DNA of 64,000 bases from positions 52,481,439 through 52,545,438 of the forward strand of contig NC_088800.1 in assembly GCF_011386835.1 (NCBI RefSeq). The letters run 5' to 3'. Made by a program: the position numbers and the translations under genes. The notes below the pieces were generated by a model. It made no database searches. It saw nothing but the letters and a program-made list of their open reading frames with translations, and was not told the origin of the DNA. Source of the DNA: Chrysemys picta bellii. Its lineage: Eukaryota; Chordata; Testudines; Emydidae. Shown one piece after another: positions 1 through 11,925 of the stretch. The first letter of the stretch is position 1. The number at the start of each line of letters is the position of its first letter.

Positions 1-269
1 CGGACGTGAATCCCATCAGATTACCTGTACAAAGAGATGGAGATGTCCCATGCCTGCCAATAGTGGGGGGGGGGGGGGGCAGAGTGAGGGGAGCTGGCTT
101 CAGCAGCGTTACTCATCATGCTCAGTCTGTGTGAGCATGCTCAGTACAAGCCAAGCAGCAAATCGGGGGGGGGGGGGGGGGGGCGCACATAACTCCATAT
201 AGCCCCCCCCACCGCATCCCCTCAGGATAGTATATCCACCTGGGAGGTGCTGCAACACGCTTTGCTAGC
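1..269. other. Non-coding DNA with two poly-G tracts
   Basis: No gene is visible. Two long G homopolymers stand out, at 65-79 (15 G) and 165-183 (19 G), both prone to length error and able to form G-quadruplexes. The rest is unremarkable and leads up to the target duplication of the next element. Confidence 0.7.
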
Positions 270-277
270 ATGGGATG

Positions 278-1185
278 TAGGGTTACCAGGTTTTGTGCGA
301 TTAGAAAGCTAACACCCTAGCCCTGCCCCCCGCTTACTAAATTACCCCTCCTTCGATGGCTTGCTCTCCTCCACCCTCACTCAGTTTCACTGAGCTGGGG
401 CAGGGGGTTGGAGTGCAGGAGGGGGTGCAGGCTCTAACTGGGGGTGCAGGCTCCGAGGTAGGGCCAGAAATGAGGGGTTCAGGGTGCAGGATGGGGTTCC
501 AGGCTGGGGCACAAAGTTGGGGTGTGGGAAGGGGTGAGGGCTCCAGCTGGGGCTGCGGGGTTTGGAGTGTAGGAGGGGGCTCTGGGCTGGGGCTGAGGGA
601 TTCAGAGTACGGGAGGGGGCTGCGGGTTGATGCAGGGGATTGGAGTGCAGGAAGGGGGTACGGGCTCTGGGCACAGGAGAGGGCACTGGGCTGGGGCAGG
701 GGCTCAGAGTTGGGGCATTGGCTTACCTCGGGCAGCTCCCAGTCAGAGATGCAGCGGGGGCTAAGGCAGGCTCCCTGCCTGTCCTGACTCCACGCTGCGC
801 CCCAGAAGCGGACAGCGGTTCCAGCTCCTATGCGGGGGGCCAGGAGGCTCTCCGTACAGCTCTTGCCTACGGGCACCGCACACACACACACACACACACA
901 CACCCAACTCCCATTGGCTGCAGTTCCCAACCAATGGAGTGCGGAGCCGGTGCTTGGGGTGGGGACAGCACGCAGAGCCCCATGGCCCCACCCCCCGCCT
1001 AGAAGCCAGATCTGCTGTCTGCTTCTGGGGCACAGTGCAGCATAAGGACAGGCTGGGAGCCTGCCTTAAAAGTCTGGCCAGAGGCGCAGCGGGGCTAACT
1101 GCCCGGTTGGCAGTGCTGACTGGAGCCACCAGGGTCCCTTTTCGACCGGGCATTCCAGTCAAAAACTGGACACCTGGCAACCCTA
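278..1185. mobile_element. Non-autonomous hAT-like element, G-rich core
   Basis: Seen: the ends are TAGGGTTACCAGG and CCTGGCAACCCTA, which are inverted repeats, and the 8-bp direct repeat ATGGGATG flanks the element at 270-277 and 1186-1193. An 8-bp duplication fits the hAT superfamily. The 908-bp interior has no transposase. About 370-730 is a degenerate G-rich minisatellite with units like GGGCTGGGGCAGGGG. About 750-806 recurs in inverted form at 1013-1067, so the core can fold back. A (CA)12 microsatellite lies at 879-902. Long open frames over the G-rich part are products of composition. The ends resemble those of the elements at 2,648, 4,753, 48,853 and 50,225, so one transposase family probably moved them all (inference). 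Confidence 0.75.
879..902. repeat. (CA)n microsatellite
   Basis: A run of about 12 CA dinucleotides sits between the two arms of the inverted repeat in the surrounding hAT-like element. It is likely length-polymorphic. Confidence 0.9.
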
Positions 1186-1193
1186 ATGGGATG

Positions 1194-2639
1194 CATTTAA
1201 TGCACAATTTACAAAGGGGAAATAATATAAGCAAATAAAAGAAAAAACACCTCCAAAAACACCCACAACCCCTGCAAGGTTTGATCTCACTGTCCAAGCC
1301 TTTACAAGCCAAACATCAAATAAAATCCAGAAAGACATGGCTCAGGGACCGTAGCATAAGTGAAAGAGAAAGGTTTAATGAAACCAGACAGCCCTGGAAC
1401 GCACATGAGTCAGAAATGCCTGGAAATCCATAAAGGTAGAAGGAACCAAAGAACATGCTTCAAATGGAGCAGCAGCACTGCCATCACTATCACCACCATG
1501 AAAGAGACAGTGGAGAGGACACTGCCATATTTGAGAAATCGTAATAACACAGAAGACAGGATATGCTGTCCTTGCTGAAAAAGGTACTTGGGAAGGAAAG
1601 TTCTCAGCTCTTCCTTACCAACTCTGACTACATTTGATATTATTGCTTTACGTTATGATATGTGCATCTAATACTGTATACAACAAAAATAAAATCTGAG
1701 GCTAGTGGGTAGGAACAGGTCAACCTAAACAGTTTTCAATTCTAATAATTAATCAGAGAGGTTATAGCAGTGTAGATCAGGAGGGGTAACTACAACATTT
1801 TCCCTGTGTTCTGAGCACAGTATCAGAAGTAGTAAAACAAACACACACACACTTGCAAAAGGTGCTATCTATAACCGCACGTAGAAGCAAAGCAGAAATG
1901 TTTTTGCTCACTGATGGAAAGAGGAGGGTTTGTCTACATTTTTCAAGATTTTTTTCTCTCGGGTTATTTCTCAGTACTTTAAAACAAACAAATGCAGTTT
2001 TGTACATTTCCATGTTCCTCTCTCGTGGAAGCTCTTGCAAAACGCTCAGTTAACCAGTACCAGCAAGTCCCTGAAAGCTCTTTGGGGGGGTGGGGGGGTG
2101 GGGCAGAACGGATGGACTCTGCTACTAGAACTTTAAGAAAGCCACACCCACACCCACCAAGAAGTTTACTAGGCCTGAATCTTCAAAAATATTTGTGTTT
2201 TAAGTGGAACTTCCTCACAGTTAAGCAGTAAAGTCAAAGAACAAAGTTTATGACATCCACAAAAAACTGTACCTGGGATGTCACAAATTCAAACTGCCAT
2301 TTCAATGCCAGACCAAAGTGTGTGTGTGTGGGGGGGAATAAAGATTACCTTCTCATTTCTTCTCTCAAATATTGCATATCCAGCAATGAACCACCTGTGA
2401 CGCACACACTCCCCCCCCCCCATACACACATTTTGTAGGCTTCTAAAACGCAGCACCTGATCCACCCAGAGAATGTTGATTTTAGAACAATTTTAACCTC
2501 TATATATCTGAGCTCATTGCTTTCTTTTCAGCTAAGCTTAGATATTTTGAATAGTAGTCCTCTCCTATATGCAAAAAATTAGGGTAAAAGAGAGGAGTAG
2601 TGTTAAGTGTGTGTGGGGAGAGGGGAAGCTAACCTATAA
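1194..2639. other. Intronic DNA, no gene recognised
   Basis: AT-rich sequence with short open frames only and no recognisable domain. It holds short CA/GT runs (near 1842, 2320 and 2400) and poly-G or poly-C runs near 2083 and 2411. It is probably part of RAB11FIP3 intron 1, because exon 1 lies to the right on the minus strand. Confidence 0.5.
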
Positions 2640-2647
2640 ACGCATTC

Positions 2648-2771
2648 TAGGGTGACCAGATGTCCCGATTTTATAGGGACAGTCCCGATTTTTGGGTCTT
2701 TTTCTTATATAGGCTCCTATTACTCCCCACCCCTTGTCCTGATTTTTCACACTTGCTGTCTGGTCACCCTA
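2648..2771. mobile_element. hAT-like MITE, TAGGGTGACC family, copy 1
   Basis: This 124-bp element has the ends TAGGGTGACCAGA and TCTGGTCACCCTA, which are perfect inverted repeats of 10 bp or more. It is flanked by the identical 8-bp duplication ACGCATTC (2640-2647 and 2772-2779). The interior has the family hallmark GGGACAGTCCCGA and a T-rich block with TTATATAGG. It has no coding capacity. The 8-bp duplication argues for hAT rather than Tc1/mariner, which duplicates TA. Confidence 0.85.
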
Positions 2772-2779
2772 ACGCATTC

Positions 2780-3335
2780 TGACAAATTAGGGGGAAAAAA
2801 ACCAACCACCAACACCACCCTCCCTTTCTGAAGGCTTCTAACCCAAAGTTGAGACCGAAAAGGGAAAAATGATTGCTAAGAATAGGGATCCCACCTTCCC
2901 AATGGTTCAAATAACCTCTCTGTTAGAGCTCCTGAAACAGAGTTAGACTTTCAGTTGATATGGGGATGATCCTAGTAGACTGGCAGCCCTCAATCCTGCT
3001 ACTTTGGGGCAACCGGATATTGTACTAATTTTCCAGCATACTTCCTCAATGCTCTCACTTGGACTTTCACTAATTTAATACTAAGCCACACAGCTGGGAT
3101 ATCCTGTCAAAGGTAATATTTGGGATAGATCATTAGCTAGGTTGAATTGTTTCTCTCTGCATCAGCACCTATAATCAATCTATTCTCTCTCACACACACA
3201 CACACTCTGGAGATTGATTCCTTTTCCTGTGCCATTGGTCTATCCATTGATCCGATGGCCTTTCAGTTTCAGCAGTGACCCTGTAAAATCCACACCAAAT
3301 ATAAAGATGCTAGATTTGGGTCTGATGTTGTACTC
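2780..3335. other. Intronic DNA, no gene recognised
   Basis: AT-rich sequence with a short CA run near 3192. I see no coding signal and no clear repeat boundary. Confidence 0.4.
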
Positions 3336-3338
3336 TAA

Positions 3339-3612
3339 GGCTAGGTCTACATTGGGGGAAGGGGGGGGAAATCAATGTAAGATACGCAAATTCAGCTACG
3401 CAAACGTATCCTATTCGACTTACCCTGCTGTGAGGACGGCGGCAAATTGACCGCCGCGGCTCCCCCGTCGACAGCGCTTACTCCTCCTGACGAAGTGGGA
3501 GTACGCGCGTCGATTCGGGGATTGATTTATCCATCTAGATGAGACGCGATAAATCGATCACCGAGAGATCGATTTCTACCCACCGATCCGGGCAGGTAGT
3601 GTAGACTAGCCC
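3339..3612. mobile_element. Harbinger-type MITE
   Basis: The ends are GGCTAGGTCTACATT and, inverted, GGGCTAGTCTACACT. Flanking trinucleotides are TAA on the left and CAA on the right, a degenerate PIF/Harbinger 3-bp duplication. The 274-bp interior is rich in CGAT and CGAC words and includes a CCCCCGTCGAC block that is also present in the element at 23,469. The ends match those of the coding Harbinger elements at 42,583 and 51,712, so those or close relatives probably supplied the transposase (inference). Confidence 0.75.
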
Positions 3613-4567
3613 CAAGACATTAAATCATGCCTTAGCAGTATAGTCCATTCTCTCACTTCCATGACATTCAAGTGTGAGGGTCTCTGGGGCATGTCTGATG
3701 TACTCAGGATGATCCTGTCCTTCTGTGGAATTCTTGAGAAGTAGGGGGTATGTGTGAGGAGTCCCCTGGCCTTAAGAAAGCACACCTACCAATAATGTGT
3801 ATCGATAATCTGGATTACTGTAGTGCCTTGGAGCCCCAGTGTCTGATTACACCCTCACTATGCTAGGCACTGTACAAACACACACCTTCTTTCAATAAGT
3901 GTGTCTACCTTGCGCTTTTTCATGGAAACAAACATGATTGCTTTCCTGCAGTATCAAACTGGAGTTCCTGGCTCCCAACTGGCTAATCTTGGATCTGCCA
4001 CAAGCTTCCCCTCAGACTTGAAGGAAGCCACTTCCCTCTGGATTTGACTCCAATTCCATTTAAAAGGTAGACTGTTTCCAACAATTAGCACTCTGGAAAA
4101 CTATTGGTTACTAACGAAGGAAGAATTTCTGGCAGTGAAGAGTTGAAGCTGAGGGCTGGTTATAGGAGAAAGGCTCAACCAATGACTGACAGCTCTTAAT
4201 GACAGTCTCTGTATCAATTAAGCAGGATGAACAGGATGGGGTAGCCTGCCAGACAAGCCAACAGCTGGGCCGTAAGGGGAAAAAGTTTTGTTTAAACATC
4301 ACTAAAGTGGGGTAACAGCAAACAATGTACGAGAACAGGTTTCAGAAACTTCTCTAATCTTAGAGTCACTCTAATGCTGATGCAGTCGCTAGATGGTCAA
4401 CACCCCCTGCACTCTGCCAACGGTGCCAGGCAAACCCGTCATCTGTCCATTTTTCCAACAGGTATCTCCGCACTTCCTTCCACAATGCCTCCTACATCTG
4501 GAACACACTTCCTACAATAGTCCATGAGGTCCCTATCCTCTCCTCAGTCAACTCCCTCAACCAATCT
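3613..4567. other. Intronic DNA with an old repeat fragment
   Basis: No gene is seen. Positions about 3825-3885 contain TATGCTAGGCACTGTACAAA, a word that also occurs in altered form near 16,050 and 28,100. This points to an old dispersed repeat of MIR or amniote-SINE type. The family name is not certain. Confidence 0.4.
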
Positions 4568-5590
4568 TGTCAGGGCTGATTCCCCACTCTTGCACTTTGA
4601 GTGCAGAAGGTGGGAGCCCGCAAGGACTTTAAAAATTAATACTGGCCGCTCCAGACTTGTATTACAAGGTTAAAGCTTTTCTTTGACCTTGGATGGGTAG
4701 ATGCTGCCACCCAAGTGAAAAACCCCTTTGAGAACCCAGGAAGGCGCACTTGTAAAGTGACTAGATATCCTGTTTTTAAAGGGACAGTCCCATTTTTTGG
4801 GGACTTTTTCTTATATAGGCACCCATTACCCCCCTTCCTGTCCCTTTTTTCGCAGTTGCTATCTGGTCACCCTACGCACTTGGGAATTCCTTCCTGGGTG
4901 GTGCCCTCAGGCCCTTTCACCCCCCCTCTGGGGAAGAGGTGAGAAAAAAAAAACCAAAGGAAATCAGCTGTTGCCACCAGTTAATTTAAACAAACAACGT
5001 GTGCACAAAGCTCTTAAGACACAAAAGTTCAATTCTGTTCTTTAAAATAAAATAAAAAAAGTAGATTTTCTGTATTAATAAAAGAAAAAAAAAATACATC
5101 CAGGAACGTAGCATTTTTGCTAGATTAAAAAAAACAATTACAAGGATTAAGCATCAAGAATAGCTCTCTTGAGGTCCATCTTAAAGGTTACAAGCAAAAC
5201 AAAAGCACCTGGGGTTAGCACAGAGGAATCCACAAGCCATAATGAAATAAAAGGAATAAACCTAATTGCGTCTTCCTAGACATTTCCTGATCTATTTACA
5301 TATCTGGGGCTTTTAAATGAGTAGTTTCTAGGTAGGATACTGATGATTTTTTTTCATACCTGGCCCAAGCTCTTACAGCATAACTCCTCTGACCCTTCTC
5401 TTCAGGAGAACAGACAAAAGGGGAGTCTTGTTTCAATTTTAAAAAGTTGTAGCCTTCCCATTGGCTCTTTTTGCCAGGTGCCCACTCACTTCTTTTTACC
5501 TATGCATAGCAGTGAGACTTTTAACCCTTTACAGGTAAATCAAGTAGAGAACAGCTACTAAGAGGGATTTTATAGCTAACTGGCTGGCTG
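4568..5590. repeat. Probable dispersed LTR-like repeat, interrupted
   Basis: The stretch begins TGTCAGGGCTGATTCCCC, contains a T- and A-rich middle with several AATAAA-like words, and ends near a CCATAAAAGGG block. The 124-bp MITE family element at 4,753 is inserted in it. I recognise the general look of a reptile LTR-type repeat, but I cannot define the right boundary or a target duplication, so both type and orientation are uncertain. No coding region is present. Confidence 0.35.
4753..4874. mobile_element. hAT-like MITE, TAGGGTGACC family, copy 2
   Basis: The 122-bp element has a decayed left end (TAAAGTGACTAGA) and an intact right end (TCTGGTCACCCTA). Its flanks are the perfect 8-bp duplication CGCACTTG (4745-4752 and 4875-4882). 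The core GGGACAGTCCC and TTATATAGGC match copy 1. It lies inside the LTR-like repeat at 4,568-5,590 and is therefore younger than that repeat. Confidence 0.82.
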
Positions 5591-6527
5591 GGTCCATAAA
5601 AGGGAGCTACCTTCCCTGCCGCCACCCTCCCCCCCCCCCCCGCCTTCATTTATCACACATCTCTACCATGACCAGCAGCTATGACAATACTGTGATTTGG
5701 GACTCTCAAGACAGGCATTGTTAAACCCTTCTATCAGGATGTAGCTCTTCACCCCCTGGCCACCTTGTTTGTTGTTTCCTTTTGGTCTCTCTGCATCGGA
5801 ATACGGGCTCTTTGGAGCAGAAACATGGCTTCTTTTGTATTCGTACACACCTAGCACACTGTAAGCTTCTAGAAACAAAACCAACACACTATACTACCAC
5901 ATCAGATGTCAGAAGAAAGGGAACCTTGGGAATGATGCTTTTGAAACCAACTGGATTAGAAGATCAGAGGGATCAAGGGTTGAAGATACAGAAAGCTTCC
6001 CTTAGATTAGAGCAGATCTAGACCACGCCGGCTAAGTGATAGACTGATAGCATCAAACCAGTAATCTAGATTCGATCCATGACCATTTCAGTCATCCATC
6101 ACCCGTCTTGGCATCAGGGATTTAGTGGGGAAGATCCTGTATGACAGAAGGATGACTGCAAGAGGATAGTCTAGGCTGCTTAGACCTGTAAAGTCCAGCC
6201 AGAGAGTCTTTGTGTCAAGTATGATGGGGATTTCCCTCCCTGGTTTGAACAGAAAAGTCAGTCATACTCGGTGGCTTCAGTCAGTTGCCAAGAAAATTAT
6301 GTAAATTTAGTCAGTATCTACCTTCCATAGATATGTCTAAGGAACCTAGAACTCTGTTGTGGAAGTGCCAACATAAATATGTTTCACAAAAAGCAGGTCC
6401 ATAAACTAACTGCTCAAGTTCTCTTTTTGGAAGGGTTTTATTTCTGATCTAGACACAGATGTCGATTTCTGGTTTTTCTAATGATTAATTCGAATAGCAC
6501 TCTTCCCCCCCCCCACCCACTTTTTTA
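5591..6527. other. Intronic DNA, no gene recognised
   Basis: Contains a C-rich run near 5,630 and otherwise ordinary AT-rich sequence. No coding or RNA feature is supported. Confidence 0.4.
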
Positions 6528-6531
6528 CTTG

Positions 6532-7381
6532 TGTAACCCCTTTGGGGTTTAGAGAGCATGGCCCCTTTAAATCTTTTTCCTAGGGGGGAGGGGAAGAGTA
6601 AGAAAAAAGGAGGGAAACTCCAAGGGGTGGAGCTGGAGCTGAGAGGGAGAGGGAGAGCAGCCTGCAGGCCCTCCCAAAGGGAGCAGCAGAGGGAACCTGC
6701 CCGAGGCCTGAGACGGACAGGGCCGATCGGGGACACCCCAGGACAGGAGCCAGGAGGAGCACTGTGCCAGGGACGAATCGCCCAAGAAGGACAGGCCGGA
6801 GCTGGACCCAGTATCGCTGCTGCCCAGAGCTGCATGGAGCTGTGAGTACTGGGGCTTGGGGCTCTGCATTGGGAACAAGGAGGGAGGCTGTAGCTAGTTA
6901 AGTGAGGAGATGGTCGCTCTGTGTGGCTTTGCAGAGAGCGGCAGAAGAGGGCACTGGAGGGGTTTGCTGGGGAAAAGTTCACTGGCGCCGAAGACGACCA
7001 GGAACACCCAAGACTCACCACTGAACTGGAACTTTGCTCAGGACTCCTGAACTCTGTATGCAGACACATTGCTCAGTGTCTGCCCTTCCAGTCTGCGCTA
7101 CCACTGGGCTTGTGGGGCCTTGGCTTGGATGCAACCCTGTTTTACTACTCCCCCTATATTTCCCCTTGTTGTTTTTCTCCTCTCATCCCTCTGTAAATAA
7201 ATATTTCCCTTGTTATAGCCACTGTACTTTTCCTGTGGGTGTGGGTGTTCACTCTGGGGGGTTTGGAACAGGTGCCCCTGGGGTGGAAGGGATTTCTGCT
7301 GCATTCCTGCGCGCGCCATCTCTTGGCCAAGGATGCCTGCAAAGCAGACTCCAATTTGGTCACGAGGGCATTAAAGTTACA
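6532..7381 (+). mobile_element. Putative solo LTR
   Basis: The 850-bp unit begins TGTAACCCC and ends AAAGTTACA, giving TG...CA ends with the short inverted repeat TGTAAC/GTTACA. The direct repeat CTTG flanks it at 6528-6531 and 7382-7385, fitting a 4-bp integrase duplication. The interior is GC-rich in its first half, carries a donor-like CTGTGAGTAC near 6,841, and has AATAAATA (7195-7202) followed by a T/G-rich stretch, a plausible polyadenylation site. No internal retroviral genes adjoin it, so it would be a solo LTR. The open frames across it match no protein I know. A 4-bp repeat can arise by chance, so confidence is moderate. Confidence 0.55.
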
Positions 7382-7484
7382 CTTGTAGCTAATGACTCAT
7401 TTTCAGAACATTCTTCAGTAGGTTTTATTCCAAAAACACTAAAGTTTTGAGAGTGCCCAGGTTTGGAATAGCCGGGGAACTGCT

Positions 7485-8540
7485 GCGGAGATCAATGACA
7501 GATTCATGCCAATCAACATGGGTTTATGGAAAACAGATCTTACCAAACTAACGATACCTTTTTTGGAGAAGATTACAAGTTTTATTGATAAAGAGAATAG
7601 CACTGATGTAATATAGTTAGGTGTCTGAAAGGCATTTGACTTGGTACCCCACAACATTTTGATTAAAAAACTAGAATGATATAACATGGCACAGTCAATG
7701 GGTTAAAAGCTGGTTAACTGATGGGCCATAAAATGTAATTGTAAATGGGGAATCATCACTGTGTGGATGTCTCTCTAGTGGGATCAGTTTTTGACCCTAT
7801 GCTATTTAACAATTTTATCAGTGACTTGGAACAGAGCATAAAATCATCACTGATAGAAGTCTGCATATGATACAAAAATTGGGAGAGTGGTAAATAAGGA
7901 AGAGGTCACTAGTAGAGAGCAATCTGGATTGCTTGGTAAACCGGGGGCAAAGAATATTGGTTTTAATATGACTAAATGTAAATGTATACATCCAGGAAAA
8001 AAATTTAGGCAAGACTCACAGGATGGGGGACTCTATTCTGGGAAGCAGTAACTCAAACAAATTTGGGGTCATGGTGAATAATCAGCTGAATGTGAGTTCT
8101 CAGTGAGACACTGTGGCCAAAACAGCTAATGTGATCCTTGAATGCATAAACAGGGGAACCTCGAGGAGTCAAGTAGGAGCAGAGAGGTTATTTTACCTCT
8201 GTACTTGGCACTGGTGAGACCACTGCTATAATTCTGTGGCCAGTTCTGATATCTGCAATTCAAGAAGGATGTTGATAAATTGGAGAGGGTTCAGAGAGGA
8301 GCCACAGGAATGATTAAAAGGTTTACAAAACCTGCCTTATAGCGATAAGCTAAATAGATTGAGCTCCCTGAGAAATGGTTAAGAGGTGACTTGATCACAG
8401 TCTAAATACCTACATGGGGAACAAATATTTAATAATGGGCTCTTCCATCCAGCAGAGAAAGGTATAAAACACAATGCAGTGGCTGGAAGTTGAAGTTAGA
8501 CAAGTTCAGACTGGAAATAAGGCATAAATTTAACAGTGAG
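7485..8540 (+). mobile_element. Degenerate CR1 LINE fragment
   Basis: In plus orientation the stretch still reads as the CR1 reverse-transcriptase core and 3' region. CAACATGGGTTTATGG at about 7,517 corresponds to the QHGF segment, GCATTTGACTTGGTACCCCA at about 7,632 to the motif A region, and a decayed GATACAAAA word near 7,868 to the FADDTK region. Downstream text corresponds to the CR1 C-terminus and 3' UTR. Numerous frameshifts and stops remove all long open frames. It is old, judging by its divergence from the copies at 28,421 and 35,075. Confidence 0.75.
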
Positions 8541-9411
8541 TGTACTTTTCTAGCCATTAAAGCTAAGCCAGCCACGCTTGTGAGCAGAATTTACACCCCA
8601 TAGATGTGATTACAACACTACTTGAATGTTAGTAACACAGACAATCTGGCTTACAGAGCAGTAACTTTAACACTTACAAAGAAAAGAGAAGACTGGGGGG
8701 GGGGGTGAGGGACAAGCTCCAAGTTTGAGTAATAGAATAAGGAATTTTTCCACCTTTAGGTTGTCAATTTATATCTATCCCACATTGTACTAAGCCCATG
8801 TGATGATGGTTCAGTATACTGTATGAAATGAGTTGGAGTTCTCAGTCCAGCAATGAGTGAATAGCTCTTGGGATCACAAAATCACTACCAGAGTTGCTAG
8901 TAATTGGTATGCTTGACTGACCACAATTTAAGTAGCTAGACCTAGGTTTGGATGGGCATGAAAAATTAAAACTTTCCATGCCACGTTTGAGGTCTATTGT
9001 CCAGACAGCATATCTACCTCCTGTGCTGTTTTTAGCTAGAGTCTCCAAAACATCAACTCAGCCCCATCCACAAATGCTAACATTCATTAAATAAGACAGC
9101 TAGAAGTGGAAACTAAAGTACTCTTGATCACTTACAAATAGATGAAGCAGAAAGGCAGTTGTCCTCGATGGTGCTCTGCAAATATGCTGCAGTACTGGGC
9201 CTTAAGTTTCTGTACTCACTTAACCCTGGCATTTAGGCCAAGAGAAGAGCCAAACTGCCAAAACAGAGGTCATGCCAAAATTCAGAACCAGGCCCCATCC
9301 ATGCACACAGGACTTGTTACTGCTACCACAAAGCAGACAGAATGTTTAGAACACTTTTTTTTTTTAAACTTACTTTAGAGGGACACAATCAACTTGAAAC
9401 TAAATTCCAAG
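8541..9411. other. Intronic DNA, no gene recognised
   Basis: AT-rich sequence with a G run near 8,696. Nothing coding is supported. Confidence 0.4.
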
Positions 9412-9413
9412 TA

Positions 9414-9605
9414 CAGGCAGTCCTCAGACTTACAACACAATTGGTTCCTAAAAACTGCATTGGAAGTTGAAATGTCATAACTCAACCACGATCCACTCCA
9501 TTGTGGGACCGAGTGGTCATAAAGTCGAAACCAACTGTCGTAAGTCGAATCAGGGTGTCAATTCAGAAACGTTGTAAGTCAAACATCAAAGTCGAGGACT
9601 GCCTG
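9414..9605. mobile_element. Tc/mariner-type MITE
   Basis: The 192-bp element starts CAGGCAGTCCTC and ends GAGGACTGCCTG. These are perfect 12-bp inverted repeats flanked by TA on both sides (9412-9413 and 9606-9607). A TA duplication is diagnostic of Tc1/mariner, and CAGGCAGTCC-type ends suggest the pogo/Tigger branch. The interior carries CGACTTAYAA-like subterminal words. It is non-coding. Confidence 0.8.
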
Positions 9606-10688
9606 TAATATACCTACTCCCTATGTTCCCCTGCCAATGTTTGTGATTTTACAGTCATTTTCCTACTGAAGATTTCCAATGTTGCCATGTAAAAAAGCCC
9701 AAACACGAACTAAAAAAAATAAATAAATAAATAAATAAGCTGACTATACACAGAGTGCTGTTAAGTGCATAAAACAAAGAACTGAGTACATGTTCTCCTA
9801 GGCTTGCAGATGGTATACTTCTAAAGTTACCCTAACAGTAGGTAAAAAGGTTCAATCACTGCTGTTTCCACTTCCCTCCCCCCTCCCCCTAATTACCTAT
9901 TTCAGATTGTGACCTATACCCAAATGCAAGACACAAAAAGATCCAGATGACAGTGGAACCAATTGTACTGTGTGTGTTCTACTACCCCAGAACAAAGAAA
10001 ACTAACACCCTCTTTTCAGAGCTACACTGATGTCAAAGAAGGTTGTGTGGAAACCTCACAACTGAGGCTTCAGAAAACCCCCAAACTTGCTGTAAATTCC
10101 ACTTCCCTCCCCCTCTACATTCAAAGCTGAAGACTCCTTTGGAGTTTGCCACCATCTGGGTTTCTGTTTAGAGCTGTGGTCGCAGCAGAAGCAACGACGG
10201 GATGCTGCCAATGCAAGCCTGGTCCAAAACGCAGGGTTGTAAACATACAGTTTCCTCACATGAGATTGTTTTTTTATTGTTTAATTCCAAAAGGCAGCTG
10301 TTGATTTTAAGACTAACTCAGGAGCCCTGCAGCTCGAACACCACAACACTGAATCCGAAAGCAAAACCCACTCTCAACAAGAGTGACACTGACTTTTGTC
10401 CAACTTGGAGAAATGCAAGAAAGAAAAGAGTGTACATAGTGAGTAACGAGTCAACTGGATTAGTTTTGGTCTTACCAGTTTCAGTCATCTATGGTGTTAA
10501 CAGCACAAGGGATTTGTTTACAATCATTTCACAATTGACAACATTCCTCAAGGACTTCCCAAATCACAGAAGCAGCACCACCAGTAGCCAACATTTGTAT
10601 ATGGAGTAGCCCTACTTCAAGGCTTTGAGTGTTGGACTGGAACCAATATAAATATGGTATCTCCCAGCTGTCCCATGGGAAAAGTGAT
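9606..10688. other. Intronic DNA with a tetranucleotide repeat
   Basis: Contains an (AAAT)n tract at about 9,713-9,738. An open frame at 10,202-10,609 (135 codons, plus) has no domain I recognise and no splice or promoter support, so I leave it uncalled. Confidence 0.45.
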
Positions 10689-11920
10689 TGTGACATTACT
10701 GACATGAACTGTGACCGTATAGATCATCCTATAATTGCACCAAATCTTGTACAAAGGAAGTCAAGTAAAGGAAAGTTTGTAATTTGCTGGTTATGATTAT
10801 GCTGTCTGTATAATTTTTGTATTTGAAGTTATGAATATTGGCTATGTACTTGTATCTCAATGTGTTTGATTCTAAGTAGCATCAGTGAAGCATTTGGTCA
10901 GCTTCTGGAGAACGACTATTCTGAGTAAGTGCCCAATCAAGAAACACTTAACTGACAATGGACTTTGGGAGACACCAATCCGCATCTGAGCTTCCCTGGG
11001 AACGTTCAAACTAACATGTAAACAATGGCATCGGCCTGCAAAAAGCGGAATCATTCATGGACTGTGACTTGCCCAGGTGGCTACAAACTCCATCTTGTTG
11101 CTGTGATTTTGCACAAGAGAACAAAGGGGTTTCCGCCCACAAGAGAGAGAATATACAAGTCTCTGGAAGCCCCTCCATTTTGTCTTCAGCTGGCTCAACA
11201 GATGGCCTCTCTACCCCAAAGAGATGCTGAAAGTAACTGGAACAACGGACTATGACTACGGGGGTGTGAGTGACTGCTCGACCCAGGCCATAAACCACAT
11301 TGTTGGTCTGAAAAGGACTGGGCCCAGATTAGGAAGGAGTCTAGTCTGTGAAAGAAGCTTACTGGAACATCTCTGAGGGTGAGATTTACCTGGATTCAGT
11401 TTCCAACCGTATTAGGCTTAGACTTGCGTGTTTTGTTTTATTTTGCTTGGTAACTTACTTTGTTCTGTTACCTGGAACCACTTAAATCCTACTTTTTATA
11501 AAAATCACTTTTACTTATTAATTAACCCAGAGCAAGCAATTAATATCTGGGGGAGCAAACAGCTGTGCATATCTCTCTATCAGTGTTATAGAGGGCAGAA
11601 AATTTAGGAGTTTACCCTGTATAAGCTTTATACAGGGTAATATGGATTCATTTGGGGTTTAGGCTCCCAGAAAGACTGAACACTGGGTGCTGGAAAAGTC
11701 CATTAACTGAGAAGCCCCTGGGCTAAATGAATCTTAGTTTCTGTGAACTGCAGGGGGGCGTGGCCCAACCTCTTGGTCTGTGCTGTAGCCGACTGGTGTG
11801 TCTAGCTTAGCAAGATGGGAGTGGAAGGAAGCCTTCTCTGGCAGGGGTGTTTGTTCTCAGTTGTATCCCAGCACATTTAGTGACAGTCTTGAGGGAGTTT
11901 CTGTGACCAAACCCGTCACA
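10689..11920 (+). mobile_element. Putative LTR or LTR-like element
   Basis: The unit begins TGTGACATTACTG and ends ACCCGTCACA, so its termini are the inverted repeat TGTGAC/GTCACA with TG...CA. Flanks are GTGAT on the left (10684-10688) and GAGAT on the right (11921-11925), a 5-bp duplication with one mismatch. At 1,232 bp it is long for an LTR. It has a TTTTTATAAAAAT word near 11,493 and a palindromic block around 11,617-11,642 (ACCCTGTATAAGC and its complement). No gag or pol sequence adjoins. It could also be a non-LTR composite repeat. Confidence 0.45.
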
Positions 11921-11925
11921 GAGAT

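Noticed and set aside
337..1312. Overlapping open frames of 99-197 codons on both strands
   Set aside because: They lie over G-rich minisatellite, a CA microsatellite and a foldback within a hAT-like element, and show no domain.
2648..2771. Assignment of the TAGGGTGACC MITE to Tc1/mariner because of terminal TA
   Set aside because: Flanking 8-bp repeats are perfect when the TA is counted as part of the element, and this holds in other copies.
6485..7450. Open frames up to 194 codons on both strands
   Set aside because: They fall in the putative LTR, whose first half is GC-rich. No protein family is recognisable and both strands are open.
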